Shown: in pieces, positions 23,126 to 36,862 of the stretch
How the letters are laid out: each line of letters starts with the position of its first letter
Numbering within the stretch: position 1 is the stretch's first letter
Source: Casuarius casuarius
Lineage: Eukaryota; Chordata; Aves; Casuariiformes; Casuariidae
NCBI GenBank assembly: GCA_003342895.1
Contig: PTFA01000005.1
Location: 3,035,988-3,099,987, forward strand
DNA: 64,000 bases
Reading direction: 5' to 3'
Position numbers and translations under genes: made by a program
The notes under the pieces: generated by a model
The model's database searches: none
What the model was told of the DNA's origin: nothing
What the model saw: the letters and a program-made list of their open reading frames with translations, nothing else

Positions 23126-26100
23126 CTTGTGCCAAGTGTGTGTGGGCTCTGCTAAGTTATGTTATGCCCCCAAGACTGGATTTTTCTCCACCTAAGTTCC
23201 AGTTTTTCCCTCCAAGCTGGCCTAGCTTTAAACATAGCATGCTGCCCTTGGGTAGCTTCTGTTACTCAGTTGTGCCCCCACACCCTGTCTCTCATCTCAA
23301 GGCATTGGTAACTTCTAGGAGATTTTACCAATGAAAGTAAGCTGACAATTGGCTCACTGGATGACAATGTCAAGTGTAATAAAAAATTTCAGACCTTGAT
23401 TGCAGGATCTTAATCACAACAAGAACCTTTTCTTTCTGCCCAGCAGCAATACCTTACTCCACTCCAGGAGAGAGACTGGATACTCCATTTACAGCTAATT
23501 TTTCATTTGACTTCTTTCCCTCTTCATTTATAGTTATGCCATAAGTGGTTAACAACATAACCAAGTGTTGCAAGCCATTTCCTTCCACCATCCAGGTATA
23601 AACAACTGCTCACAGGGAAAANCAACAGGGAGCCACTGCCTCTGCCTGCAACTGCAGCCAGCATGCCCAGAGGAGCGGTGCCAGGCTGCATTCCATTGCC
23701 TTACAGCTCCCGGCAGCACATTGTGCTGCCAGGGTGAGAGCCCACCTGGTCTGTTTGTCCGTGCCTTGGATTCTTCCCACATCAGGTCAAGCAAAGGATG
23801 GCATCTCTGCTTATATCACACCAGCACTGAGGTGTTCCCTCAACATCCACATTTCCCTTTTCTCCATACCACAGATATTTTTATGCTGCTTGTCTTTTCC
23901 AGGATTTAGGCATTTTTGCCTTCTTTTCATGATCTACACACACCCTGCACACGTGCCCCCCTCTTTAAAGGAGCTGCCTGGCTCCAAAGACAGACTGAAC
24001 AGTTCTGCTCTACCTACTGTTGAAATTCCACAGCAGCCACAGGTGGGTCCATGAAGGGGATGTGGAATTTCCTGCAGAGTGAGAGGATAATGAAGATGAG
24101 GTCCCAAAGCAGCATAAGCTGCTGCACATATTTACTGGCCAACCAAATACTGTGGAAAAGCATTTCTTTGGCCTGGAAAGAAGAAGTGAGCGGCAGGATT
24201 GTGCTGTGAGGCACATCTGGTATGATCAGAGGTAGCATCAGAGTGGGATTATGAGTATTTTTTCCCTTCACCATAAAAGCGCATTAAAGCTCCACGAGGG
24301 GTGATGGATGTCCCCCATTCAAAGTATATTAGCAGTAATAATAGGGTTACTAGGTTTGTCCCCTGGACAGCAGGGTTCAAAGCAGTAGGAAGCTCCCACT
24401 ACTCTGACACTTCTTCCTGCAAGGAACTATCCTGGGAACAGGGATATGGCAGGACTGAGAACAGCAGAGTGGGACAAGCACAAAAAACCCCAACTTTATA
24501 CTGTACATCAGATCTGCCACGGGACCTTTTCACTTTAATCTGCTCTCCTGTGGCAATAGCTTTGTCCTATCACCAGCNGGATTTTCATCTGTGTGACACA
24601 GCAGAGGAAGATTTTTTGGCTTGGTGGACTTGTTCTTCCATAGGTAGTTGTGTCTTCAGTTGTAGTGAATATTTTTCTGCAGTATTAAGTTGTTTCAGCT
24701 TTCCCTCTGCTTAATCTCAGAGTGAGTCTTTGTTTTTCAAAATCTGTTAGTTTAAACTGGGTCAAATGCTAACAAGCGTGCCAGTCCCCCCTGCCCCTAG
24801 GATCTGCCATAAAAGATCAGACTACAGGTCTGTCAAGCTCTTTGTCCTACTTCTGCAAGGAGCCAATGCCTGATGTTTCAGAGAGGTGGAAAAATCCTGC
24901 TATTTAAAGGTTACATTGCTTCTCCTTGCCATGACTCTGCTGCTTCACATTTTATTTTCTTCAGAATTCTTCAATGAATTGGAAATTGTGCTGCTGGTGA
25001 TGGACTGCACAAGTCCTTAACACAGCTCTACACTTTCCTGTAGAAGAACTTTTACCAGCTGCCAAGCCACATTGATTTTCCACTGAAGGCCTCTCTTATT
25101 TTGCTCTGATATCTACGTAGTCATGAGGTCCTGTAGGGTGGAACAGAGGCAAAACAAATAAGATGCAAAGTGAATGTTCATAACACTCAGGATAACAATT
25201 TTCTGCTTTTGGCTTACTTTCAGCTAGCTGTTCAAAGTACTGTGAGCTACTTCAGAGGAAGCTAAGTGTGAATAGTTAGCTGAAAGCAACAGGCAGCTTA
25301 TAAGGATGGACTTTAAGACTGAAAGTCTTCAAGTCATTCTACGCAGAGAAAAGCATGAAGCAGAAGGGGGAAAAAAAACAACAACAGCACAAGAGTTTCT
25401 AGCAAGGTTCATGAAGAAAGCACTTTTTATTCTCTGATCAGTGGCTTATGCAAGAAAGCTACTTAAAGCATTGGAAAGGTATTGGCTGCCTTAGGGTTTA
25501 AAACCAAACAAACCAGATCACTAGCCCTAAGACATAAAGCAAAGAACATTTCCTCCAGCACAATTCATCGTTACTTAAAAAGCAGGTACTGCAGGCACAT
25601 ATTTTAATATTAAATCAAATTATAATACCATTAAAGCAAGTAGCTCATCTTCTATACTGGCCTCATAACTATAAAGATTAAGCTTGAATAAAAGCACATG
25701 GCTTTCCTCTGTCACATTGTGCAATAATTACTCATACAGCAGCATTATAGATAACAAAGTAAAAGATGACTACTTTCCTGCATCTCTGCCATAGGATCTC
25801 TGAAGCTCCTGTGATTTAATATTTAGATATAAAATCTCTGATTTCCTATTATAGCTCATTGCATTTTATTAATTTTATGTACACCCATCATAAGCATGCA
25901 ATTACACTGCAGACACATACAGACACACTCCACTCTTATCTGCTCTCAAAAAGGATCTTTGGGGACAGGTTTCACAAGGCAACTGCAGGGATCTAACAGT
26001 ACCTTCTTTCCACTGCCTCCCACTACCAGCCCTGCATTTCTGCTGCTCCCTTCACAGAAAATCTGCAGCCTGGTCTGCCTCCTCAGTGAATGGGTCCAGT

Positions 26101-28495
26101 TCACCTTCAGAAAACTGATGGCCCTTCCTCTGCCCCCAAATGAACAGTTTCTGCTAGTTTAGTGAGCTGAATTGGCTCACTGCAGGGTCTAGTGTGGATG
26201 CACGGAAAGACAGCGAGCACATGGCTGGGAGCAGGACCACCCCCTCAGGAAGGGTGAAATGTTAGGATATTTTGCCTCTCAGGGACTGTATTGCGATTGT
26301 GGCACGCAGGATGGATGCTTCAGCTTTTGGATGAAAACTGAGACACTACTGTTCTTCTCAGACATGCATGAACCACAGCAAACAGTCCTTTGTGGGCTTT
26401 CCCACAGGCACCAGGCACTAGACTAACAGCTGAGTGACCCTACAGCGTGGGCAAGGATGGAAATCAGTTGCCTGTTTTCCTTCATGAGGTCTGTACTGAA
26501 AGCTAGGCTTTACAGCACACAGCTGGGCCCTCTGCTGAAGAGGCACCTCCTCTCCAGGACTGGCCTGAGCATCTACATTTCACCCCTCTCCCCAGCCCTG
26601 AGTGGCACCCTCAGTAGTTCACATCCCAAAGGAGCAGTGGCAACAACATCCAAGGCAGGCAGGGCATGTGGACTTCAAACGCCACCTCAGAAACAACTTC
26701 CAGGTGAGCCCAGCAATTGCCATGCCCAGTTTCCCAATGGCTGTCCTGCAGCCACCCTGTCCTTTCCCTTGCACATGTTCAGAGGTGCAGAATGGCGAAA
26801 ATCCCCATCTGCTGTCCATTTCACTCCACTTCTGTCTTTGATTTTATGTGAACTTCCAAGACACACCTGCTCCAGCCAAGCAACCATTTATGTGGGCTTT
26901 TCTTTTCCCCCCTCTAAGGTCAGGAATAGGATCACATGCAGCCATTATCTTTCCTCTGATTCACTTCCAAGACATGGAGGTCAAAGACCATACTTTGCTC
27001 AGAGCAAGGTACACCTTCTGCTCTTTGATCGTAGAAGGTGCATAGCCTTTTCCAGTTGCTACTGAGATAAAACCTAATCAGCAAAGTACGCTGCTTGGAT
27101 AAATCACTAGCGTGTCATGTAGCTAATGGAGGCGTTGTGCTGCAAGCATCGAGCAAAACCACACACACAGATATTTCCATCCATCTCTGACAGCATCACT
27201 CACTTGCTGCATGACCTTGGCCAAGTCACTTGTAGCCTGACTTTCAGACGCATCAGCCTCCTGGAAAGCAGGTCAGCGCACTTCCTGTTCTTCAACTGCT
27301 CGTAGGAAAATAAAGCAAATGCTGCATCTCCACTTCCCCAAACATCTGCCAAGGACAAAGCGCTATTGTTCCCAAAGCTGGCCTTGCCAGCGTCACACTG
27401 CGAGGCAGATGCACCTCTACACAGGCAGCAGTCCCAGTGCTGAGTCCTCCCAGCCCACGTGCCCCAGCGCAGTAGTGTGCTGACAGACACCTTTCACAAC
27501 AGGCCTGAGATGTGGCAGGTATTTTGATCTGGACAGTAAACCTCTGGCTATTCTTCGTTTTGAAGTCGACTGCAAGTTTGGGGCTAAGGGTGTGCACTCT
27601 GCTGAAGGCGTTTGTTTCCCCACCTCTAAAATCTTATTCTTCTGGTTTGAAGGCACCAGGACCCCAGTTACCTTAGAGTCCATTTGCCTGGGAAAGACCT
27701 AAGGAGGTAAAGGAGTCTGGCAAAATAACACATCACATGAATTTCTGCCTACATAAAGCCTGAGAAAATGGCCCTGCCCCCCCTTAAAAAAAACAAAACA
27801 AAACACTATAGCTTCATCAGTGCATACTGAGGCAAGCGGAAAGCCAGGAGGAGTAGCTTCTGTGCAGCTATTTGGATTATATATCTATAGCAATATTGTC
27901 TGCAATAGCAGGGGGTTCAGCTGTAGCTGTGCCACTGGTCTGTGCTCCTGGTTAGCTGTTCGCTGGCACAGGGAAAGCTTCTGGAGAAGACGCACTCAAG
28001 CTGCCACGTGTACCTGAGTAAAAGCATTGTGTTCAAAGCCTAGCCAAAAACATTGTTTTCCTTTGTCTCTGTCCCCAAAAATCAGTCCAGTCCCACATCT
28101 GCTGATACCAGTGGGAACATGAACCAGCCTTATGTTTTCATGCACTCTGGACAAAATCTGCCCATGAACAGCAGGCAAGCTCTCTGTCAAAATGCCTTTG
28201 GCCTCTGTACAAGTGTAATTAGAGTCTGATTTCAACTTCCCTGATTTCAATTTCCCAGCTTCCCTTTGAAGCCCTACTCAGTAAGAAGTGCCAGACACCC
28301 CACATCTACATTACAATGCATCCTAGCACACTTGAAAGCCCAAGGGCGTGCTAAAGAAATCCAAATCCTTCAAATCCATAGCCAATATACAACAAGAGAT
28401 CAAGGACAGATGAAAAGTATTTCCTGGAATGATATGCACAATGAATTGTTTTCACCATTTAGCAAGGGCTGCTGCTTTGCTCATGTGTGTGTGCT

Positions 28496-28496
28496 C

Positions 28497-28528
<32 letters not shown>

Positions 28529-28559
28529 ATATAAAAAAAATGTGTACATATATATATAT
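28496..28559. repeat. AT-rich microsatellite
   Basis: TA and TACATA units with an A8 interruption, 64 nt long, in the intergenic region. Its two TATATATATA arms can pair with each other. Confidence 0.9.
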
Positions 28560-31500
28560 GTGCTCTGATCATTTCGATGATGTTAATTTATGAATCTAAA
28601 AGCAATTCTTGCAAATTAAAGCATTAAAGGACCTATTTCAGTTTCCCTATTAGAGGCAGTGTTTTTAGCCAGAAGCCTAAGAAGCATTTATATCCTGTTG
28701 TTCAGCCACATCTCTTTGCCACTCATTCTTCACGCCAGATCAACCAAAGAATTGCCCTGAAGTACTTGCTGCTTAGGATTCTTACTACTGATGACAGCTA
28801 GATTGTAGGTTTTCTGTATTGGCTTACTGCATTCATGCTTTAGCTTAGGAATATTGGAAATTTGCTCCAGGTCAGATATAACAGAGGGACAGAGATCAAA
28901 GTGGTTTGCTTATACTTGAGGATCATGTTACTTGCTTCCTTGCAAATGAGTAGCCACAGCTTATTTGAACCAGGATCCATGCTGAGCAATTCCAAGCCAG
29001 TTCCTCAAAAGCACATCTCTTGGGGGTGGGAGCCCTTCACACTGTCTGATGTGGCAAGCTTCAACCTTAGTGTCTCCATGCAGGTTTAAATGCAGGTATT
29101 ACAGGGTAATCCCAATAAAGCTTCCTCCCGCCAGAAACCAAAGCCACAAGTTTGCTGGTGCTCAGCCATACCTGCTAGGGATGAAGGCAAGAGGGCAGCA
29201 GCTCGGTCTTTGATGCCCACCTCTGTTGCTGCGTCCAGCCACTCCAAGTCTTTCTCAGCAACTCCAACTGACTCAGTCCAGCTGCTGATTCCCACCAAAG
29301 GGCAGCGGTGATGGATGAAGCAGGAGCTCACACAGTGCATCAGTGACGTGCTGTAACTACCTGCAGGGCACTGCATGGGCCAGCAGCTCCCCAGGGCTGG
29401 TACTGGCAGGGGCTCCCCACGGTGGCAGGGCTGGGCCTCACAGCCAGGGCCCATCACACCACCTGCAAGGGAGCACGACAGCCCCAGACCCAGCCATCAC
29501 CAAAGGGTTGGGGCCAAGCCAAGCAGTCAGGTTGGTGGGAGGGGGTCCATAGCAGAGTCACAGACCAGCACCACTACAATGTCATGGGGCAGGGACCAAT
29601 GGCCTCAGACTGGGCTGAAATGGGCTCCTGGGCCTAGGCAGGGTGGGGGAGGCCCCAGGTGAGGCTGGTCAGGGGCATTAAGGTCTATTAGTGCCCTCAG
29701 GGCCCTTACAGCCAGCATGTACAGCTGGGATGTGCTGATTTAACACCTTGCCCACTGAAGTGTTTAGTTTCTTGTCTGGAAGATAACAGCATATCTACTC
29801 TGTTATCTTTGGGCCATTTATTCAGGATTAAGCTCCCTGCAGGTGTGGACGCACCTATCCTGGTTCCCCACAGAGCAAGTTCAAGGCAGCCGAGCCCAGG
29901 AGCTGTGCTACAAGATCACAGCAAAGCTGCTTCCATGCTCAGCTTGGATCTGGACACAGCCCCTTCCATGAAACCTATGCTTGAGCTAATAAAAACTCCT
30001 AGATGTGAGATGACCCCTCATGGAGCAAAGCTGGGGGTCTCTTATGCTGCATTCATCATTAGGAACCCTGGGGACTGTGATAAGGGGACATCCAAGTGGC
30101 TCCACATGCAAACTGCCCAGCCCTGCTGACGGCAGGTGCTGCGATAACAGGCTCTGCTAGGACCGAGCCAGCTCCCACTGAGCCACTTGGGTGTATCTGC
30201 ACCACATCCTCAGCGAAGGGGAAGGAAATTGCAGTGCACTGCTAATGCACAGAGCCAGCTTAAAGAAGCCTGAAATACATAAAGAAATTACATGTGGGTT
30301 AATGTCAGTTTAACCTGTTCTGTGAGCAATCTCCATGCACCTGATTGTGTGTGTATCTGAGACCTGCTGATACAATAACAACACAGTTGCTTATATCCTA
30401 AGAAGAGGGGTGCCAAATGCCTTTTGGATGGTATGCCTGCATGACTAAATAAGGACGGTACAGCCAGTGGAACTAACATTTTACAGGACATCACTGAAAA
30501 TTGATAGCAGGGCCAAAGACTGAGCCTTTCTCCAGCCTCTTTTGACCTTCCCATGCCTTTACGTGCATAAATTGTAGCTCTTCTGCGCTTTATTACACTG
30601 AAATTAAGCTCCATACTATTCATCATGTGAATGAGCTGCCTGGAGTTGCAGGGAACTATTATTTCCATTCCTCTGGGCATTCTTGCAGTTGTATCACTTG
30701 TTTTCCACATCCTCTGGATACCAGTGCAAAACAGCGAAGAGCAGAGGTCCTGACATATCATGACCCTGACTCATAACTAAGTTTCCTAAGGATCCTGAAA
30801 CTCTCCAGAGATGCAATAGCAAACACCAGTGCAAAGAGGAAGTGTGTTGTACCAAGTCCTAGGCAAACAGTTGCCCCTAGGACCTCTCCAGTGAATAAGC
30901 ACCACCTGTCAGTCTTGCATTTGACTTAGATCTCCACCCTTTCCTCTGTCCCAAGACCCCCACAAGAGTTCAAATGTTTGGCAGGCTACCAGGAGGAAGG
31001 TCAAAGGAAGAGGTCAGGTGATGTCTAACTAGGCCAGGCTCTAAGCACCTAAGAGAAACTAAAAAATTCTACGTAGCTCTCTGGCACTGGTGAATTATAA
31101 AATCAATCTGCTGTTGTGAACTAGTGTGGCTTCTCAAAAACTCGATCTGCCCACCTTATGCCTGCTGCTACTAGCTCTTAGCATGATCCCTGAACTCTCA
31201 TAACCAAATGTGCCACAGTTTCAAGCTTTATTTCTGGAGAAAACTGGAGCAATTGTACTGTCTGGAGAAGAGAGAAAGAATCAGCAATAAGGTTTAAACA
31301 CACTAGTGAAAACAGCCTACCTGGCAAGAGCTAGGCTTGGGAAGCACTGGATTATGGCCCCTGACCTGGGGCTATGTTCTGCTGCTCCAGACAAAAAGTT
31401 GGTTTAGCTTAGTTGTTTGGCAATGTTTCTACCTGGTCTGGGAGAAGCTAAGGTCTAATAAATATACCGAAGTCATGAGATTTGTAGGTCATCCTTGGGA

Positions 31501-34500
31501 CATCATGCATGGAGGGGATGTGGACCAAATGCGTATGACACCAGCCATACCCATCACTTAGCTCTAGTTACGGGCCCTCCTTCTCCCCTCAGCGGCTCTG
31601 TCCCACCTTGGGCTGACTCCAGAGTTGGCCTAGGCCCTGAGGATACCCCAAAAACCTGCACAGGGACCCAGCTACTTCGACCTGTAACCGCTCGCCCCTA
31701 CAACACCTTCCCACAAGCTGTTGTGTCCCCAGATCCCTGACCCTCCCAGAGGGGAGCCTGGCATACAGAAAGCTTTCACACGTGACCACAGTCACATCAC
31801 AACGGTATAAAAAGTACAACAGGAAGAGTTGAGTCCGTGGAAAAGTGAAGAGAGCTGCAAACAAAATCCACTGCTAACCATCCACCTCCAGCACCTCTTT
31901 TGGTGTACTACTACAGGTAGCTGGACGCAGCTGTGCCAATGTTGTCACTGTTTCCTGTTAGTTGCTGCCTGTGCTGCAGTCTTCTTGCTGTACAACTACA
32001 ACCCACAGAAGATATTTAGCACCTGCTTTCACAGGACACAGCTCTGGACATGTTCATTAGCTACAGATACGTTCATTGGGTTGGACTGACTGTTTTCTGC
32101 CTAATTTCCCTTCATAGTGAGGTCTAATTTATGCTAGTAGATAGTCACAAAATAGTAGTGGGAACTTTAACTTAGGAGTCCAAGTTTCATTATTCTAGGA
32201 GACATATGGGAGTCAAAGTCCCAGTACTCCAAGGAGACTTCAACTGTTCAAAACCATGGCTCAATGCTCTTGAAAACATGTATCCTCTAGTTTTAGTATG
32301 ACAATACCTTTGCTTGAGCAGTTAACCAAATCTGTAGTAGTACACAGCTGTATCAGCAAGAAACTATTTTCTCTGAAAAGAAGTGAATATATGGAGAAGA
32401 ATGAAGCATCTGAGTCTTTGTGTCTCCCAAGACTTCGTCTGTACAACAGAAATACCCCCACGTCTGCCTGTGTGTGAACATGAGCAGCCGGCTGCAGCCA
32501 AGTACAGTTTAGCTGCATGTGTGGACAACGATGAAATGCATACAGAACGATTTCAGAGATGACAGCCTTCAGCTCCTTGGCCTCACCCCTGGGACCCTTG
32601 TGGAAACTGTTCACCTTAGGAGGACTGAGGCTGCATTGGAGCAAGGGTCAGATTAATTCAGCTTCTGCTCACGTTACCTAGCAGTGAGCAGCACCTTGCA
32701 GTTCCCCTGCTCCTACCCGCTGCTGGAGCATACCTGGCACCTTAATCTCTGCTGGCTGTTGCTCATTCTTGCTCCTAACCTGATGCAGCTGGCCAAGCAG
32801 CAGGGAAAGGTAAACCTATGCAAAACACACTTAATGCTTTCAGGGAATACTATATGTAATGTGTGATTTGTTTTGTCAGGTTATTTATTCCTCAAATGTA
32901 AAAGATGTACAGTGATTCTGAAATGTGTAGGTGTGGATTTTATAGCTGAAGGCACAACAGAATAATTGAATTGTCTCTCTTTTACCTGGCCAGAGCACTC
33001 ATCTTCAATTTTGCCTTAGCTACCAGCTAATGCGCCAGTTACATTTTGATAATGTCTTGCTTCTGCAGCCTCTGGTTAACCACAAATTGATCCTGATGTG
33101 CAAAACCACTGACTGTCAATACTGAGTTGTTGGGATGCTTTTTACCAATCAACACCACTCCGGATCCATCCATCTTCTCTTCAGTGACTTTCCACTGAGG
33201 TGCTTTTGATCCAACAAGCTGTGGCAGTTTGCCTTGCAAAAAGAGATATGGAAAAGGGGGCTGGAGCCTCAGTTTTAAAAGCTAGAAGAGAAGGAATGAA
33301 CTGGGGTTGTCACCTGTCAGCTGAACTGCAGGTCTTTCTTCCTTTCTGTTTAAGCTTTGTGTCTACGATGGATTAGTCATAGTCACTGGCTAATTAATGC
33401 AAAGGTAGCTTCTCTGTCTTTCCTTTCTTTTTTTTTTCCTCTTTCCTTGTGCAGTTCCATTTCTTTGTTGTTAATTAGCTCAGACTAGATTTCCCCAGAG
33501 ACCTGGACAGTTGGATCATCAGTCAGTAATCCAGTAATTCCCTTGGACACACAAGAATCCCCTGCGTGCTACCCTACAGTTGCATTTTGAAAGTTTAGCA
33601 CTCCTCCATGATAGACAAAATCCATGTTATGTTGTGATCAAAGTCCTCCTTGTCCTCAGAGCAAATTCCAGTGTAGTTGGCTGCAAATTACATCATACAT
33701 TTGATCAGCAGAGATTCTCAACATGTCACCATACAAGTTAAAGCAAAAGCCTGTGCAAATGAAACATTTTTCTCACAGGGAACTAGCTTTGAAACCTTCC
33801 CTGAAATAATCATCACAAAGCACAGCCTGAAAGTCTAGGTGATTTACCTGGACTTTTGTGTGAGGGTTGACAGTTATTATTGGTATCGTAACTTTTTAAT
33901 GTCATACTAGGAGTCTGTAAAATATTAATTAACCATTTGCAGTTAAATAAGAAAGAGCGAATCTCTGTTTTTAACACGCCAGCCAATATTACTGGAAAGC
34001 AAGGACTTCACTCCTCCTTTTTCAGTGAAGCAGTCCCCGGGCTGGAACAAGCTAGAGATTTTTTTTTAGCTGCCCTGGTGTGATGTTGGTCTGTGTTAGA
34101 TGGCAGTGACTTCACCGAGGTTCAAATAGCTACTGAGTAACACCATATATCAGGAGTTCAGAAAAACTAGACCTGAGTAGTTACTTGTTCAAATACCAAA
34201 TCAAAGAAACTGAAGATCAAAGCGAAAAAAGCTTTCCTTTCAAATTTCTCTGAGAATCCTCAAATAGCATCAGCATTATTCCACGGGTCTCTTTTCAGGC
34301 ATAAAATAAAACACGTGCGATAGAGCTGTATCATCACCTGTCAGTATTCCTACAGCTAGTAGCACATCTTACATAGGCCTGGCATCCTGAGCTGATGTCC
34401 GTAATGGTTCTTCTGTCACATTAATGTTTTCTTTATTCCTAGCGTAGTTGTGGGAATCTAAAGGGCACAAAGACCTCAGTCCCGAACTGTGCATTTTCTG

Positions 34501-35929
34501 TGCAGTTTTTGGTATCATGAGTGCTCTCAATGTTTCCCTGCTTGGAGAGGACCAGCTAGAGCTGCTGAAAGACTCAGGAGTTCTGAAACTCGATGATTTT
34601 CTCTAAGGGCTCCAAGAAGTAGTGTCCTTCCTGGGCCCAACCCACAACGGTCCACACTTTGATATCCACTTTTGGGATCAATTCTAAAAGACTGAAGGTG
34701 TATTCTGCTTTGCTCTACAGGTATACAAAAGGCAGGTGTAAAAGACATGTGAGCGTCCCTATAGCTTAACGTACCAGTGGACCTCATATCCCTTCATGTG
34801 GTGAGGGGATGCCAGCTTCTGGCTGGGTCCTCACCTCCTCTGGTGTATTGCCTCCATCCAGACCTCTCTGCAGCCCAGTATGGAGGGGCCATCTTCTCTC
34901 AGGACACACGGGATCGTCCACTTTTAAATGAAAGGTCCTGCTTTGTAAGCGGGTTTCACACCTCGGAGAGCACATTTTAATTGTACTAAGCCAGAAGATC
35001 ACTAGATGGCCTCATAGCCTAAGCGATTTGGGCAGATCCAGGCTTAGGCTGTGTAATCATCAGATTTATTTTTAAAAACCTGGAACCCAAAGAGGTGCAG
35101 AATTTATACTCATCACCTCAGGCAATGCACAAGGGCCTCTTCAAAAGCCAGTGTGTGAAAGCCAGGACACTTAGCACCAGAGGGAAGCTAGAGAAACCCA
35201 CTTTTCTTGCTTATGTTGTCAGAAACTGCTTCTATTCCTCAAATCCCAGGACATGAGGTTGGGAGACAGGGCAGAGACCCAGTGGGTGCCACCAGGGAGC
35301 CTCGGGTGTCTCTCCAGCCCCCCCTGCAAGACAGGCTGATCAACAGAGCAAAATCAGTCCCCACAGGGAAGGACGCTCAGGGCAACCCATGGGATTGCAG
35401 CACAGAAACACCCAGCAGGGAAATCAGAAATCACCTTTGGCCCCTAGCCTGGCTGGGCTGCATTGCCAGCAGGGGCTGGGCCCTGGGCTTGGATCCAGGC
35501 GAAAGGGAGGGGAGCCCACAGCCCTGCGTCCCCATCCATCCTCCCGTGGCGGCAGGAACTGCGGCTGGGCAAGAAGGGGAAACACAGCGAGGTTCGGTTC
35601 CTTGCCCGGCCACGGGCAAGTCTCTTGGTCACCGCCTGGCTCCTGTCCCCATTTCCACCATGGTGAAAACGCACTTTCCTGCCTCAGAGAAATGCTGGAG
35701 AAAAAAAACCCACAACCTGTAAGTTAGTAGGTACTTAGCTATGGTAGAGCTGTACAAGTGACTAACAACAACACAGTGCTTTAAGGGAAAGACCTCCCCC
35801 GCCATGTCCATATTGAAGAGAGAGATTGGGGAGGAGAGAAATGAAGGGATTTTTAGAAATCAATTTCGATTTAGAAATATTAATTGAAGAAAAAAATACG
35901 GAAAGGAAAACAGAGGTTCGGCCTGCTTG

Positions 35930-36600
35930 ACAGACAGAGCCGCTGCCGGTGCATTGCCTGCCTGTTCGTTCGGCCGTGAGCACCCTCCCAGGCCGTCGTC
36001 GTTACGAAAAGACTGGGAAACCTTGCTTGGGCCATACTGAACCGATCTGGTAGTGGCCCTGATCTGATGTGGAAAGGCGGAGAAGATCTCCGCGCTGTGC
36101 TCAGCGCCTGCCCCGGGTCCGGGCCGGCTCCGCACCCGACCACGGCCGGACTCAACCGGGAAAGGCAGGAATGGCCGCGCACCGGCTCCTCGCTAAGAAA
36201 ACGACCCCGGGCACCAGAGAAGCCTGCGGGGGCAAAGCTGCCCGGGCGCTGCCGCTTTAAGGGAAGGAGGAGGCAGCGCAGCCCGGCCCGGCCCGGCCCA
36301 GCCCGGCTCGGCGCGGACTGCGCGCACCGGGCCGACGCGGCAGCGGCCGGCAGNNNNNNNNNNNNNNNNNNNNNNNNNNNNNNNNNNNNNNNNNNNNNNN
36401 NNNNNNNNNNNNNNNNNNCGGCCCCGGCGCGGTCCCGCCCCGGCGGGGGGCGGTGCGGGCGGCCATAGCGGCGCGGCGGGCCGTTGGGGCTCGGCGCCGC
36501 CATGAGGGGTTCGGTGCTGCCGCGCGCTGGTGGGGCTTGCTGTGGCCTCCCCGGGCCGGCGCCGGCCTTCCCCGGGAGCGGGGGAGCGGGGGTGTCAGCC
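35930..36600. promoter_or_regulatory. ETFBKMT: CpG island, probable ETFBKMT promoter
   Basis: A dense GC and CpG block surrounds the 65-n gap at 36354-36418. It lies about 2.7 kb upstream of the first ETFBKMT coding exon and is the only CpG island between DENND5B and that exon, so it is the likely promoter. The candidate first non-coding exon would end at a good donor, GTGCAG|GTAGGT, at 36670/36671. The assignment to ETFBKMT is inferred from position and orientation; a bidirectional start is possible. Confidence 0.7.
36354..36418. other. Assembly gap (65 n) in ETFBKMT CpG island
   Basis: The run of n sits in the GC-rich core of the island, so the transcription start may be missing. The left flank carries repeated GGCCC-type units (about 36280-36310). 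Confidence 0.99.
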
Positions 36601-36670
36601 TGGAGAGAAAAAGGTGGGAATTTTTGAATGAAAAGGGTAATTTTTGCGGTGGTTCATCTCCCGGGTGCAG

Positions 36671-36828
36671 GTAGGTCACTGACGGCCCCGAAAGTGCGTC
36701 ACGAGGTCNGATTTGTGCCTTCCTTCAGCGGCAGCCTCGGGCCTTGGTGCTATACCCGGCATCGCTGTGTGACGGACAGGCCCCTGCTGCTCTTTCCAAA
36801 AGCTTAAGTTTCCCACGAATCGCTCCCC

Positions 36829-36862
<34 letters not shown>

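Larger units (their letters stand above)
20900..35930. other. Intergenic region between divergent DENND5B and ETFBKMT promoters
   Basis: About 15 kb lies between the two CpG islands. I recognised one CR1 fragment, a 26-T run, an AT microsatellite and moderately GC-rich but CpG-poor segments near 29.3-29.7 kb and 35.2-35.7 kb. Several open frames of 100-200 codons exist (for example 26457-27065 plus), but none resembles a known protein. Unannotated non-coding transcripts are possible. Confidence 0.65.

Noticed and set aside
24014..24274. 86-codon minus-strand frame with a hydrophobic stretch
   Set aside because: It looked like a membrane protein fragment, but no family could be named and no splice context supports it.
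26457..27065. 202-codon plus-strand frame
   Set aside because: No recognised domain and overlapping open frames on the other strand; composition is typical of translated non-coding DNA.
29343..29662. Several overlapping plus-strand frames in a GC-rich segment
   Set aside because: CpG-poor, repetitive Gly/Pro/Gln-type translations in three frames at once, with no exon borders or known similarity.
35880..36679. Long open frames on both strands around 36.3 kb
   Set aside because: They cross the 65-n gap and reflect stop-poor CpG-island sequence; no conserved protein is recognised.
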